64,000 nt of DNA, taken from Lachnoanaerobaculum umeaense (GTDB lineage: Bacteria; Bacillota; Clostridia; Lachnospirales; Lachnospiraceae). The position numbers and the translations under genes were made by a program. The stretch spans positions 1,302,001 through 1,366,000 of the forward strand of contig NZ_CP032364.1 of NCBI RefSeq assembly GCF_003589745.1, in the 5' to 3' direction. Below are positions 8,501-16,692 of the stretch, in pieces (position 1 is the stretch's first letter; every line of letters begins with the position of its first letter). The notes beneath the pieces were generated by a model. It was not told the DNA's origin. It saw only the letters and a list, made by a program, of their open reading frames with translations, and made no database searches.

Positions 8501-10171
8501 TTATTTATTGTCATCAAATGTACAGTTAGTAAATTCTATACCATCATTAATTTTTTCTTTGTAGGTATTATCTTTGAAACTGCAATTTTCAAATACTATA
8601 TCATGTGAATCGGTATTGCTTATAAATACATTATCATAATCAACTTTATTTCCGGTAATTTTACAGTCCTCAAATTTTATATTATTACAATAGTTCATAA
8701 TAAACTGTTCAAATCCTTGACTGTCACGAAGTACACAATTTTTGAATAATATATTGTCAGTAGATTCCAGTTCAAGCAGACCATAGGTACATTCGTATAT
8801 TTGTGTATTTATTACATTCATATTTGATGTTAGATAGGAGCTTATGCCATAAGTACCACAGCCAAAAAGATTACAATCTTCTATATTGACTCCATCAACA
8901 TCTGAAAAATAAAGCACATTGCCTGTACAACTTCCCTTTTCAACATTATGCCCTATAGTCAATCCCTTTAAGCTTATATTGCTTCCACCATAAAATTCAA
9001 GTACATTGTCTGATGCAGAATTTATAAGAATATTTACATTTGCACCCGGTTCAGCTTCCAGCCTTAAGTGATCAGTATACATTAAAATATTTTCCTTTTT
9101 AGTTTCTTCATATTCTGAGATTTCATCTTCATTCAAATCAGAAAAATTGTATGTTCCTTCTTTAAGTATAATCTTTGTATTACTTTTTAAGCTTTCTGCA
9201 AGCTCATTTATATTTGATACTGTAATAATGTTGTGATAAAAATAATTTTCTCTATCATCATATTCTTTTGACCCTTTTCTTAAATATATAAGTGGTGTCG
9301 GATCTGTATATTCATCTTCCTGATCCTTCTCTATAAGGATAAGTTTATTATCATCCACAAGAGTAAGTTTTATATTCAGCTTTTTCTTAGTGCTTGCACC
9401 CTCAGGCACTACCGGTTCATCAAAATTTGCACTCCAAAACTCATTAGCAATTCCGGTATATAATTCCTCATTGTTTAATGTAAGACCTATTTGTTCCAAA
9501 TCATTTCTACCATTATCAGTCTGTCTTATGATATGGTAATCGGCATATAATTTATCCTTTATTTCATATATATTTATACTAGATTCAAAAGTTTTTCCAT
9601 CATTTGTGTTTAGGGTATTAGGTATATGACCTCCTACAGAGACTACTTCCCATTCTCCTACAAGTTTAGGTGAATCTTCTTCTATAGAGGTAATCTTAGG
9701 CATTTTATCCTGTTTTACAAATACAATATTGTCATCAGTGACTTCGAACATGTCAGGACATCTCATTTTATCACCCTTATTCAAAATTTGTGCATAAAAT
9801 ACTTCTTTCTTATGGGGATTTACTTTATGAAACTCCAGTTCTACCATATCTGCATTTTGATTCCATGTACAAGATTCAGCATCCACATGTACATAATAAT
9901 CTTCATAACCTTCAGCTTCAGGTACTATTGATCTGCAATGGAAGCTTCCATCCTCATTAAAGAATAACTCAACAGTTCTTTCCCACCCTAAAGAATCATC
10001 CTCACACAACCAGTAGGTGTTTTTTATTGATCCAATGGCAGTGTCAGTACTATTTTCCTGAACTGTAGAAGAACTTTTGTCTGCATCACTTTGCTTGGAT
10101 TTATCAGTACATGCAGTACTAAGAAGCAGCACACATAAAAATATTGATACAAGCTTTAATTTTTTTAACAT
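8501..10171 (-). CDS. Lipoprotein with C-terminal right-handed parallel beta-helix
   Basis: A 556-residue lipoprotein. The signal peptide ends in a lipobox LSTAC, followed by a Ser/Asp-rich tether. Residues ~50-160 and ~165-300 look like two beta-rich domains, each beginning with a GEW/NTYW-type strand as in lipocalin-like or YgdI-like folds. Residues ~320-556 contain many short repeats with N-I-x-F-x-x-C and Asn ladders (for example NILFKNCVLRD, NIKFEDCKITG, DIVFENCSFKD), typical of a right-handed beta-helix (NosD/pectate-lyase-like). Such helices often bind or cleave polysaccharide, but no catalytic residues are recognisable. The start is taken at the second ATG because AGGAGG is then seven bases away. 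Confidence 0.72.
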   Translation of the reverse strand: MLKKLKLVSIFLCVLLLSTACTDKSKQSDADKSSSTVQENSTDTAIGSIKNTYWLCEDDSLGWERTVELFFNEDGSFHCRSIVPEAEGYEDYYVHVDAESCTWNQNADMVELEFHKVNPHKKEVFYAQILNKGDKMRCPDMFEVTDDNIVFVKQDKMPKITSIEEDSPKLVGEWEVVSVGGHIPNTLNTNDGKTFESSINIYEIKDKLYADYHIIRQTDNGRNDLEQIGLTLNNEELYTGIANEFWSANFDEPVVPEGASTKKKLNIKLTLVDDNKLILIEKDQEDEYTDPTPLIYLRKGSKEYDDRENYFYHNIITVSNINELAESLKSNTKIILKEGTYNFSDLNEDEISEYEETKKENILMYTDHLRLEAEPGANVNILINSASDNVLEFYGGSNISLKGLTIGHNVEKGSCTGNVLYFSDVDGVNIEDCNLFGCGTYGISSYLTSNMNVINTQIYECTYGLLELESTDNILFKNCVLRDSQGFEQFIMNYCNNIKFEDCKITGNKVDYDNVFISNTDSHDIVFENCSFKDNTYKEKINDGIEFTNCTFDDNK

Positions 10172-10261
10172 CTCCATACCTCCTATAATTTATAATTTGT
10201 TTTTATCATGTATAAATTTAAAAGTATAGTATCACATAGATAATCTTTTGGAGAAACCTAC

Positions 10262-10282
10262 ATGGTATTCATTGAATACCAT
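10262..10282. promoter_or_regulatory. Perfect palindrome in a divergent intergenic region
   Basis: Ten bases (10262-10271) are repeated as an exact inverted complement at 10273-10282 with one base between them. It lies about 90 bases upstream of the minus-strand lipoprotein and 155 bases upstream of the plus-strand membrane protein. The size and symmetry fit a dimeric repressor site; no regulator gene is identified. Confidence 0.4.
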
Positions 10283-10436
10283 TGATAATTGGGTCATTTA
10301 ATATAAAATAGCAAGATAAATATATTGACATTTTCTTGACTAAACCTTACGATAGTATTTAGATATAATTAATATAAAACAAATGATCATATAATATAGA
10401 ATATGTATATTGGTGTGAGTTAAAGAGGTGTAGGAT

Positions 10437-11996
10437 ATGTCAAAACGAAAGATTTGTCAGAGTGATATAATAAAATATATAAACGAAGAACTTCATATTC
10501 CACATTCAAAATTGTGTACAGTGATAGATAGTATTAGACATGGAAATATTACAGAAACAAGAATTAGTGAAGTAAAACGTGGAAAGAGAAAAGGATATAG
10601 AGAACTTGAAAATAGTGAATCTAAATTTTACGAAGAATGTTTTACAACTAAAAAACCGGATATTGGATTTCAAAGTATAAAGGATTTTATCAAACGTGAA
10701 AACTTAATTTTCCCAAATTGTAATGGACTGATTGACGATGATTATAAATCATATTCTTTACGTATGTTAAAGTATGGACTGGCAAATTGTAATTTACCCT
10801 CTGATCCAAAGAATACAGTATTAGATGAAGAAGATTATGTATCTATAGAAGAACCTGTAGTAGAAATCAAAGAGGACATTGCTGTAGAAGAGAATGTGGA
10901 GACTTCAAATGAAATTAGTCCGGCGGCAAATAATCTATATATGTATAAATATATAAAGAATATAAGAGAGAATTGGACTTATGTATTTTTATGTTTTGTT
11001 TGTATAACCTTTGTTTCTATAATATTCAGTATATATAATATTTCTGCAATAGATATTTTTCTGTGGATGAATAATTTATCTCCGGCGGTATTTTTCAGTC
11101 TGGCATTATTTATTGCAATATCTACTATTATTTTTGGTATTGTTGACAGCGGTATTGCAGTTTTAATTTACAATCAAAAAAATAAAAATAGTGAAAAATT
11201 AAATTATAAAGATATATATATGATTGCCAAGTATGGTGACATAGATAAAATAATACAGGGCAGTGGGAGATATGATCTGGGAACGAGTCATATATTATAT
11301 TCATTATTTTGTAATATTACGGGTGCATTATGTGTCTTGGCATTATATAGTTTTCTAAAAACATTAAATGACTTTGATAGCTTTGTGAGGTCAAGTCATT
11401 TTGCTACAGTGGCCAATATAGCTCTATTGTTTGTGTTGATATTGGTATTTGTAAACAGTTTTCTATTATTTACAAGAGAACCAATGGAAGAGTTTCATGA
11501 TATAGTAGAAAATCCGGATACATTGAGAATGAGTAGGTTAAGCGTTATTGCAAATAATATTCATATTATAGTAAATGTATTCTTTTCATCTATGGGAATA
11601 TTGTTTGCATTTATATATGGGTTTTCCGGCTATAATGCAAAGATTAGTATGTCACCTATGTTTGGTCTTGTACTGATAGGACTGTATTCATATTTGTGGT
11701 TTTCTTCCACATCACCATATGCTGTGGAATTTAATGCACAATGTGCAGGTTCTTTTTTACTGCTTGTGCCATTTATAGCATCTGTTACATCACTATATAC
11801 AATGATGTGTTTTTATACTTCCACATCCCATATGATTAGTATAGTTGTCAATGTAATGGCAGTAATGGTATGGCTTGTGTGTCTACTTTATAAGGGAGAT
11901 AGAAAATTAGCCGGAGTAATGAGGAATAATAAGATTTATTTTTCTGTATATGCAACACTACTAGTCTTGTTTTTTGTTATATTGAATTGTATTTAA
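10437..11996 (+). CDS. Uncharacterised membrane protein with HTH-like N-terminus
   Basis: A 519-residue protein that I do not recognise. Residues 1-115 are soluble and basic; ETRISEVKRGKRKGY resembles the recognition-helix region of XRE-type helix-turn-helix domains, but the match is short. Residues ~140-165 are acidic. From ~178 to the end there are about nine hydrophobic segments (centred near 190, 220, 290, 325, 385, 412, 440, 470 and 508), so it should span the plasma membrane with the DNA-binding-like part inside. ATG 10437 follows GAGGTG by seven bases. The next gene begins 19 bases after the stop and is likely cotranscribed. Membrane-tethered sensing is only a guess. Confidence 0.6.
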   Translation: MSKRKICQSDIIKYINEELHIPHSKLCTVIDSIRHGNITETRISEVKRGKRKGYRELENSESKFYEECFTTKKPDIGFQSIKDFIKRENLIFPNCNGLIDDDYKSYSLRMLKYGLANCNLPSDPKNTVLDEEDYVSIEEPVVEIKEDIAVEENVETSNEISPAANNLYMYKYIKNIRENWTYVFLCFVCITFVSIIFSIYNISAIDIFLWMNNLSPAVFFSLALFIAISTIIFGIVDSGIAVLIYNQKNKNSEKLNYKDIYMIAKYGDIDKIIQGSGRYDLGTSHILYSLFCNITGALCVLALYSFLKTLNDFDSFVRSSHFATVANIALLFVLILVFVNSFLLFTREPMEEFHDIVENPDTLRMSRLSVIANNIHIIVNVFFSSMGILFAFIYGFSGYNAKISMSPMFGLVLIGLYSYLWFSSTSPYAVEFNAQCAGSFLLLVPFIASVTSLYTMMCFYTSTSHMISIVVNVMAVMVWLVCLLYKGDRKLAGVMRNNKIYFSVYATLLVLFFVILNCI

Positions 11997-12015
11997 ATTA
12001 TGTAAGGGAATTATT

Positions 12016-12747
12016 ATGTTAAGTAAAGAAAATTTGGAAGTGCTATATAATGAACTGGCAGAGCATGAGTTTCCTGATGGTGAAAGGATAAAATTTATTG
12101 ATGAACTAGGTGCTTCTAATGAGTTGGCATATCATTATGAGCTTATTTGTAAGGAATGGGAAGAAGATAAGGATTTATATCTAGATAGAAGCTTTGACAG
12201 GCATGGAAGAGATGGGCTTGAGTTTTTGTTTGACCGACTTAATGGAATTGAAGATGAAAGATTAAAGGTATTTACAGTATATCTTATAGCAGGTATCCTT
12301 TCCAAACTAAGGCATATGGATTTTTATTTTGAGTTTTGCAAAAAGCTTAATCCGATTTTAGCTTCTTTACTTGAAATTAATGATAATACTCTTCGTCATA
12401 AGATTATAATAGCTTTTGGCTGGATAGGTTCAGTAAATGATATTGATATTTTAACAAATAAAATACTTGCAGATGAAGATTCACTTTGTAGGGCTTGGGC
12501 TGCATCAAGCCTTATGCAAATGTCATTTTTTGGGTTGAATCAAGATATACTTAGAGAAAAGACAAAGTCAGTATTTGCTCAAGCTATAAATGTAGAAAAA
12601 GACTTATATACTTGTGGTATTATGATAAAGTCAGCTCAAACTTTGTTTGGTAAGAAATGGATATCTGCATCTGCTGTAGAAAATATCGATATTAAAAAAA
12701 TAGAAAAGGCAAGAAAATCTGCCATAAGATTTTTGAGCAAGGGGTAA
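12016..12747 (+). CDS. HEAT-like helical repeat protein
   Basis: A 243-residue soluble, all-helical protein. Segments such as LRHKIIIAFGWIGSVNDIDIL and LCRAWAASSLMQM have the helix-turn-helix spacing of HEAT/PBS-lyase-like repeats, which serve as protein-binding scaffolds. No enzyme motif is visible. It lies 19 bases after the membrane protein gene and ends before an intrinsic terminator at 12768, so the two probably form one transcription unit and may act together. Confidence 0.6.
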   Translation: MLSKENLEVLYNELAEHEFPDGERIKFIDELGASNELAYHYELICKEWEEDKDLYLDRSFDRHGRDGLEFLFDRLNGIEDERLKVFTVYLIAGILSKLRHMDFYFEFCKKLNPILASLLEINDNTLRHKIIIAFGWIGSVNDIDILTNKILADEDSLCRAWAASSLMQMSFFGLNQDILREKTKSVFAQAINVEKDLYTCGIMIKSAQTLFGKKWISASAVENIDIKKIEKARKSAIRFLSKG

Positions 12748-12767
12748 AAGGTAAATATTGAATTAAG

Positions 12768-12797
12768 AAGATATTTTAGCCTGATATCTTTTTTATT
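12768..12797 (+). terminator. Terminator after the HEAT-like gene
   Basis: Stem AAGATAT (12768-12774) with ATATCTT (12784-12790), followed by a T-rich run to about 12797. Confidence 0.65.
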
Positions 12798-12880
12798 TTA
12801 TAAATATCATTTTAGCTTAAAATTATGTGAATAAAAGGGCTTATAAGAATTACACTAAAATTACACATTCTTGTTTAATA

Positions 12881-12922
12881 AAATACCCGACAGAGCGAAA
12901 TCACTTTGTCGGGTATTTTATT
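12881..12922. terminator. Terminator for the minus-strand thioesterase gene, probably bidirectional
   Basis: Eleven-base stem AATACCCGACA near 12882-12892 pairs with its complement at 12907-12917. A-rich sequence on the left and T-rich on the right make it usable from both directions. It overlaps the stop of the minus-strand gene. Confidence 0.75.
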
Positions 12923-13331
12923 ATAATTCTATAGGTTTTCCAAGTGACATAAAAGAGAAGATTCCAACTGCAAGTTCTACACCGTCCTGATCGGTGATGG
13001 ACAGGTTGTAGACCAGAATCTTTTTTCCTCTTTTAAGTTCTGTGGCTGTTGCATATAGTTTCTTTGTATTAATACCTGCACGAAGATAGTGAATACTACC
13101 ATCTACAGTGGTAACATATTCACCATGTGAGCAAGCTGCAGAACCTCCTGCAATATCGGCTATAGTAAACAGGCATCCGCCATGTAATGAACCTATGGGA
13201 TTGAGCAGTTCCGGGCTTGTGCTCATTTCTGCCTGTGCATATCCTTCAGAAATCTTTGTAATACGTATACCTAGTAAATTAGCAAAGCTATTTTTTTGAT
13301 TGCGATACATTATAAGCTTTTCAAAATCCAT
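12921..13331 (-). CDS. PaaI-like hotdog-fold thioesterase
   Basis: A 136-residue single-domain hotdog protein that probably hydrolyses an acyl- or aryl-CoA thioester in the cytoplasm. The family signature is the segment NPIGSLHGGCLFTIAD (residues ~44-59), with the His-Gly-Gly turn and an acidic residue on the following helix. Length and layout are normal for the PaaI/YbgC-like thioesterase group. It stands alone on the minus strand. The physiological substrate cannot be inferred from its context. Confidence 0.8.
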   Translation of the reverse strand: MDFEKLIMYRNQKNSFANLLGIRITKISEGYAQAEMSTSPELLNPIGSLHGGCLFTIADIAGGSAACSHGEYVTTVDGSIHYLRAGINTKKLYATATELKRGKKILVYNLSITDQDGVELAVGIFSFMSLGKPIEL

Positions 13332-13431
13332 GAATAAATCTCCTAATTTGTATAATTGCTAAATTATACAATAAGAGTAGAGATAAGGGAAGAGCAAATC
13401 ATATTAATACTAAAACATAGTAAAAATATTA

Positions 13432-13460
13432 TTGCAAATTATAGTTACATGTGGTATCAT
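13432..13460 (+). promoter_or_regulatory. Probable promoter of the AAA+ ATPase leader
   Basis: TTGCAA at 13432-13437 and TATCAT at 13455-13460 are separated by 17 bases. A start near 13467 would give a transcript that first meets the long hairpin at 13509-13585 and, on read-through, the AAA+ gene at 13740. Confidence 0.5.
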
Positions 13461-13508
13461 GTGAAAGTAATTTAATAAATTAATGAGTTAAATCAATGGA
13501 TTATATAG

Positions 13509-13585
13509 AGCCATTGCTTATGAGAATTGTAAATAGCACTACTAAGGGGGTAGTGCGTCAATTTTCATAAAAGCAATGGCTTTTT
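13509..13585 (+). ncRNA. Long terminator-like hairpin RNA in the AAA+ gene leader
   Basis: Three stacked stems are visible. The outer one pairs 13509-13519 with 13571-13581. The middle one pairs 13519-13529 with 13559-13569 (one G-U). The inner one pairs 13536-13542 with 13550-13556 around a G-rich loop. A run of T follows at 13581-13585, so the hairpin should terminate transcription. It could end a ~120-nt small RNA started at 13467, or act as an attenuator for the downstream gene. It matches no riboswitch that I recognise. Confidence 0.6.
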
Positions 13586-13739
13586 GCTATGCTTTTACTT
13601 GTACCTTGAAAATAAAATCCACAGATACATTAATGGCCGACCGGAGAAGTATGCGATGATAGACAGTGAGCATGCCAAGGAATAGTTAATGTAGACTGCG
13701 ACTTTAATAAAACTAAAATAATAAAAGTGAGGTATAGCA
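13586..13739 (+). other. Second, unassigned part of the AAA+ gene leader
   Basis: The 150 bases between the hairpin and the AAA+ start contain no ORF. They are GC-richer than their surroundings around 13634-13700 and contain short complementary segments (CCTTG near 13602 with CAAGG near 13677; GTATGC with GCATGC), so a second fold is possible. The gene's GTGAGG ribosome binding site lies just before 13740. Confidence 0.4.
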
Positions 13740-15530
13740 ATGAGTAAAAGAAATAAAATCCGTAAGGAATATTTATCAGCAACATCAATAGTGTATACAG
13801 GTGCATTTAATGGAGAGGTTTATAATGTTTGTGACAGATTTATGTCTTATGCGATGTATTTAAAAGCAGACGAAACTCTTGGTCTGGAAGTTACAATGGA
13901 AGATGAAGAATCCTGTAAGAACTATATATATTTAGATTCAGACAAAGAGACGCCTATAGAAGAATTCGATTGGATCTTTAGTGATTATGCAAAGGTTGTT
14001 CCTGAAAAACATATTATATCAGATAAGTCACAATATGATAATAGAGTTAATTATAAGCTGGAGACTCTAAAGTATTCAAATGATGCTGAGAGAAGAAAGC
14101 AAGCAATATATGAGATCTGCAAGAATGAATATTTTCAAACAATGTGTGAGGAAATAAGAGATGCCCAAGGGAATATAAGAATAATGATGAAAGCATGTGA
14201 TGGAAATAATCAGAATGTAGGATCTGTTATTTTCAGTTTTCCACAAAAAATATCAAAGAAATTAAAAACTGTTATAACTATGGTTTTTCAAGATTCAATT
14301 TTAAAGGAAATAGATGAAGATACAATAACAAGTGGTATCGGAAAAGAGGAGATGAGAGATTACATTATTGTTCTATTAAAAGTACTTGAAAGTGAACAAA
14401 ACAAGGATAGTGACTCTATAGATAATCTGAATCTTGGTGTTCGTTCCTATAATGTATTGAAAAAGGCAAAAATAAATACTATATCTACCTTAATGGGAAT
14501 GAGAGATGAAGAATTGCTTAGTATTAAAAATTTGGGAAGGAAACAGCTTGAAGAGATTAAAGAAAAGCTATCAGATAAGTTCTGTATACAACTAGATGAT
14601 GATTTTGGGAAGGAATATGAGTTATATCTTGAATCTGAAAATATTGTAGAAGATATTCCACAAATTCAAAAACTCAACTATATGGAGCAACTACAGAATT
14701 TGATAGGTATAAAATCAGCTAAAGAGCAGGCAAGAAGAATCTTAGCATTTGCAAAAATGAGGAAAATAATGCAGGAAAAAGGAGAACAATTAGATCCTAT
14801 AACATTAAATATGGAGTTTATTGGAAATCCGGGTACTGCAAAAACCACAGTAGCAAGAATTATGGCTGGCGTATTGAGTGAAATTGGTATTATCAATAAC
14901 GAAAATCTAATTGAAGTTGGAAGAGCAGATCTTATAGCACAATATGTAGGGCAGACAGGACCAAAAGTTAAAACTGCATTTAATAAGGCCAAAGGCGGGG
15001 TGCTATTTATTGATGAGGCATACTCCCTCCTAGAATATGGAAGAGGTGGGTATGGTGATGAAGCAATCAATGTTATAGTACAAGAAATGGAAAATAACAG
15101 ACAGGATACTATAGTGATTTTTGCCGGGTATCCAAATGAAATGGAAAAATTCTTTTCTAGAAATCCAGGACTAAGATCACGAGTACCATTTACATTAAAA
15201 TTTGATGATTTTTCTGTAGATGAGTTGATGGATATTTGTGAGCTTGAAGCAAGTAAAAGGAAATTTTCAATAGATACAAAAGCAAATGACAAACTTAGAG
15301 AAATGTGTGAGTACTCTAAAAGGAATATAGACAATGGTAATGGAAGATTTTGTAGGAATATTATAGAAAAGGCTATTCTTAATTTTGCACTTAGAAATTA
15401 TGGTTGTGATGAAGTAAATGAAAATATTGAATATATACTCAAAAAGGAAGACTTTCTTGATATAACTGTTTTGGATTGTAATTACAAAGATAGAACATTG
15501 CCGATAGGTTTTCAAGTTTCAGCTTCCTAA
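13740..15530 (+). CDS. CbbX/SpoVK-type AAA+ ATPase fused to an RNA polymerase alpha-CTD-like domain
   Basis: A 596-residue cytoplasmic protein with three parts. Residues 1-220 are an unrecognised domain. Residues 226-280 closely resemble the C-terminal domain of RNA polymerase alpha (SIDNLNLGVRSYNVLKKA, then IKNLGRKQLEEIKEKL), a helix-hairpin-helix module that binds DNA and regulators. Residues ~313-560 are a CbxX/CfqX-family AAA+ module: Walker A GNPGTAKTT (362-370, Ala instead of the usual Gly before Lys), pore loop YVGQTG (402-407), Walker B VLFIDEAYSL (421-430) and an arginine-finger region NPGLRSRVPF (475-484). CbbX-type ATPases remodel protein complexes. The role here is unknown; an action on transcription complexes is an inference from the alpha-CTD-like part. 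It appears monocistronic, behind a structured leader. Confidence 0.85.
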   Translation: MSKRNKIRKEYLSATSIVYTGAFNGEVYNVCDRFMSYAMYLKADETLGLEVTMEDEESCKNYIYLDSDKETPIEEFDWIFSDYAKVVPEKHIISDKSQYDNRVNYKLETLKYSNDAERRKQAIYEICKNEYFQTMCEEIRDAQGNIRIMMKACDGNNQNVGSVIFSFPQKISKKLKTVITMVFQDSILKEIDEDTITSGIGKEEMRDYIIVLLKVLESEQNKDSDSIDNLNLGVRSYNVLKKAKINTISTLMGMRDEELLSIKNLGRKQLEEIKEKLSDKFCIQLDDDFGKEYELYLESENIVEDIPQIQKLNYMEQLQNLIGIKSAKEQARRILAFAKMRKIMQEKGEQLDPITLNMEFIGNPGTAKTTVARIMAGVLSEIGIINNENLIEVGRADLIAQYVGQTGPKVKTAFNKAKGGVLFIDEAYSLLEYGRGGYGDEAINVIVQEMENNRQDTIVIFAGYPNEMEKFFSRNPGLRSRVPFTLKFDDFSVDELMDICELEASKRKFSIDTKANDKLREMCEYSKRNIDNGNGRFCRNIIEKAILNFALRNYGCDEVNENIEYILKKEDFLDITVLDCNYKDRTLPIGFQVSAS

Positions 15531-15689
15531 GTTTGGACTATTTTATATTAAAAGGTAGTTTTACATAGAAATATATTTTTTCTTTATAAATTATTTCTAA
15601 ATATTGATATTGGCTAAATTGATTATTTGTTGTAGAATATAAAATAGTGCGTTACATTAAAATTTTTATTAAGTAGTTTGGAGGAGAAT

Positions 15690-16691
15690 ATGTTTGGGTT
15701 TAAATCCAATGATATTGGAATAGATCTTGGAACAGCAAGCATCTTGGTTTATATAAAGGGTAAAGGAGTCGTTTTAAAAGAGCCAAGTGTTGTGGCTATA
15801 GATAGAGAAGATGGAAAAATAAAGGCAATCGGTGAAGAAGCAAGACTTATGATTGGAAGAACACCCGGTAATATAGTAGCGGTAAGACCACTTCGCCAGG
15901 GTGTTATATCAGATTATACAATAACGGAAAAAATGCTGAAGTATTTTATAGATAAGGCTGTAGGCAAGAGAACTTTTAGAAAGCCAAGAATTGCAGTATG
16001 TATTCCATCAGGTGCTACTGAGGTAGAGAAAAAGGCAGTAGAGGATGCAACATATTCAGCCGGTGCTAGAGAAGTGAAGATTATTGAAGAGCCTGTAGCT
16101 GCGGCAATAGGTGCAGGAATCACCATTGAGAAGGCTGTAGGAAATATGATTGTTGATATCGGTGGAGGTACAGCAGATATTGCGGTTATTTCACTTGGTG
16201 GTACTGTAGTAAGTACATCAATAAAGGTAGCCGGCGATGATTTTGATGAGGCTATTGTCAGATATATGAGAAAGAAGCATAATCTTTTGATTGGTGAGAG
16301 AACAGCTGAAGAAATCAAAATAAATATTGGTGCTGCATATAGAAGACCTGAGATACTTACTATGGAAGTAAAGGGTAGAAACCTTGTAACAGGTTTGCCA
16401 AAGACAATAGAAGTAAACTCAGATGAAACGCTAGAAGCTCTAAGAGAGCCGGCAATGCAGATTGTAGATTCAGTTCATAATGTTTTGGAGAGAACTCCAC
16501 CTGAGCTTGCAGCTGATGTATATGATAGAGGTATTGTACTTACCGGAGGTGGTGCATTGCTTTCAGGACTTGATGCACTTATCGAAGAGAAAACAGGTAT
16601 AAACACTGTTATAGCAGATGATCCTTTGACTGCTGTTGCCATAGGTACAGGTAGGTTTATAGAAGGAGTTAGAGGGGAAATAAAAAAATAG
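15690..16691 (+). CDS. mreB: Rod shape-determining actin homologue MreB/Mbl
   Basis: A 333-residue bacterial actin that polymerises on the inner face of the membrane and guides lateral wall synthesis. The phosphate-1 motif (DIGIDLGTASI, residues ~8-18), the phosphate-2 motif (VDIGGGTADIAVI) and the adenosine motif (GIVLTGGGALLSG) are all present. ATG 15690 is preceded by GGAGG at 15680-15684 and is preferred to the upstream TTG at 15678. The gene is followed one base later by recD2 rather than by mreC/mreD, so it may be an Mbl/MreBH-type paralogue; the sequence alone does not decide. Confidence 0.92.
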   Translation: MFGFKSNDIGIDLGTASILVYIKGKGVVLKEPSVVAIDREDGKIKAIGEEARLMIGRTPGNIVAVRPLRQGVISDYTITEKMLKYFIDKAVGKRTFRKPRIAVCIPSGATEVEKKAVEDATYSAGAREVKIIEEPVAAAIGAGITIEKAVGNMIVDIGGGTADIAVISLGGTVVSTSIKVAGDDFDEAIVRYMRKKHNLLIGERTAEEIKINIGAAYRRPEILTMEVKGRNLVTGLPKTIEVNSDETLEALREPAMQIVDSVHNVLERTPPELAADVYDRGIVLTGGGALLSGLDALIEEKTGINTVIADDPLTAVAIGTGRFIEGVRGEIKK

Positions 16692-16692
16692 T

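Noticed and set aside
10325..10369. TTGACA and TATAAT boxes upstream of the membrane protein gene
   Set aside because: The boxes present (10325, 10336 and 10353, 10364) pair only with spacers of 11 or 22 bases and more, so no convincing sigma-A promoter could be assigned.
13500..13600. c-di-GMP, SAM, T-box or purine riboswitch before the AAA+ gene
   Set aside because: I looked for the conserved cores of these classes and saw none; only the long hairpin is supported.
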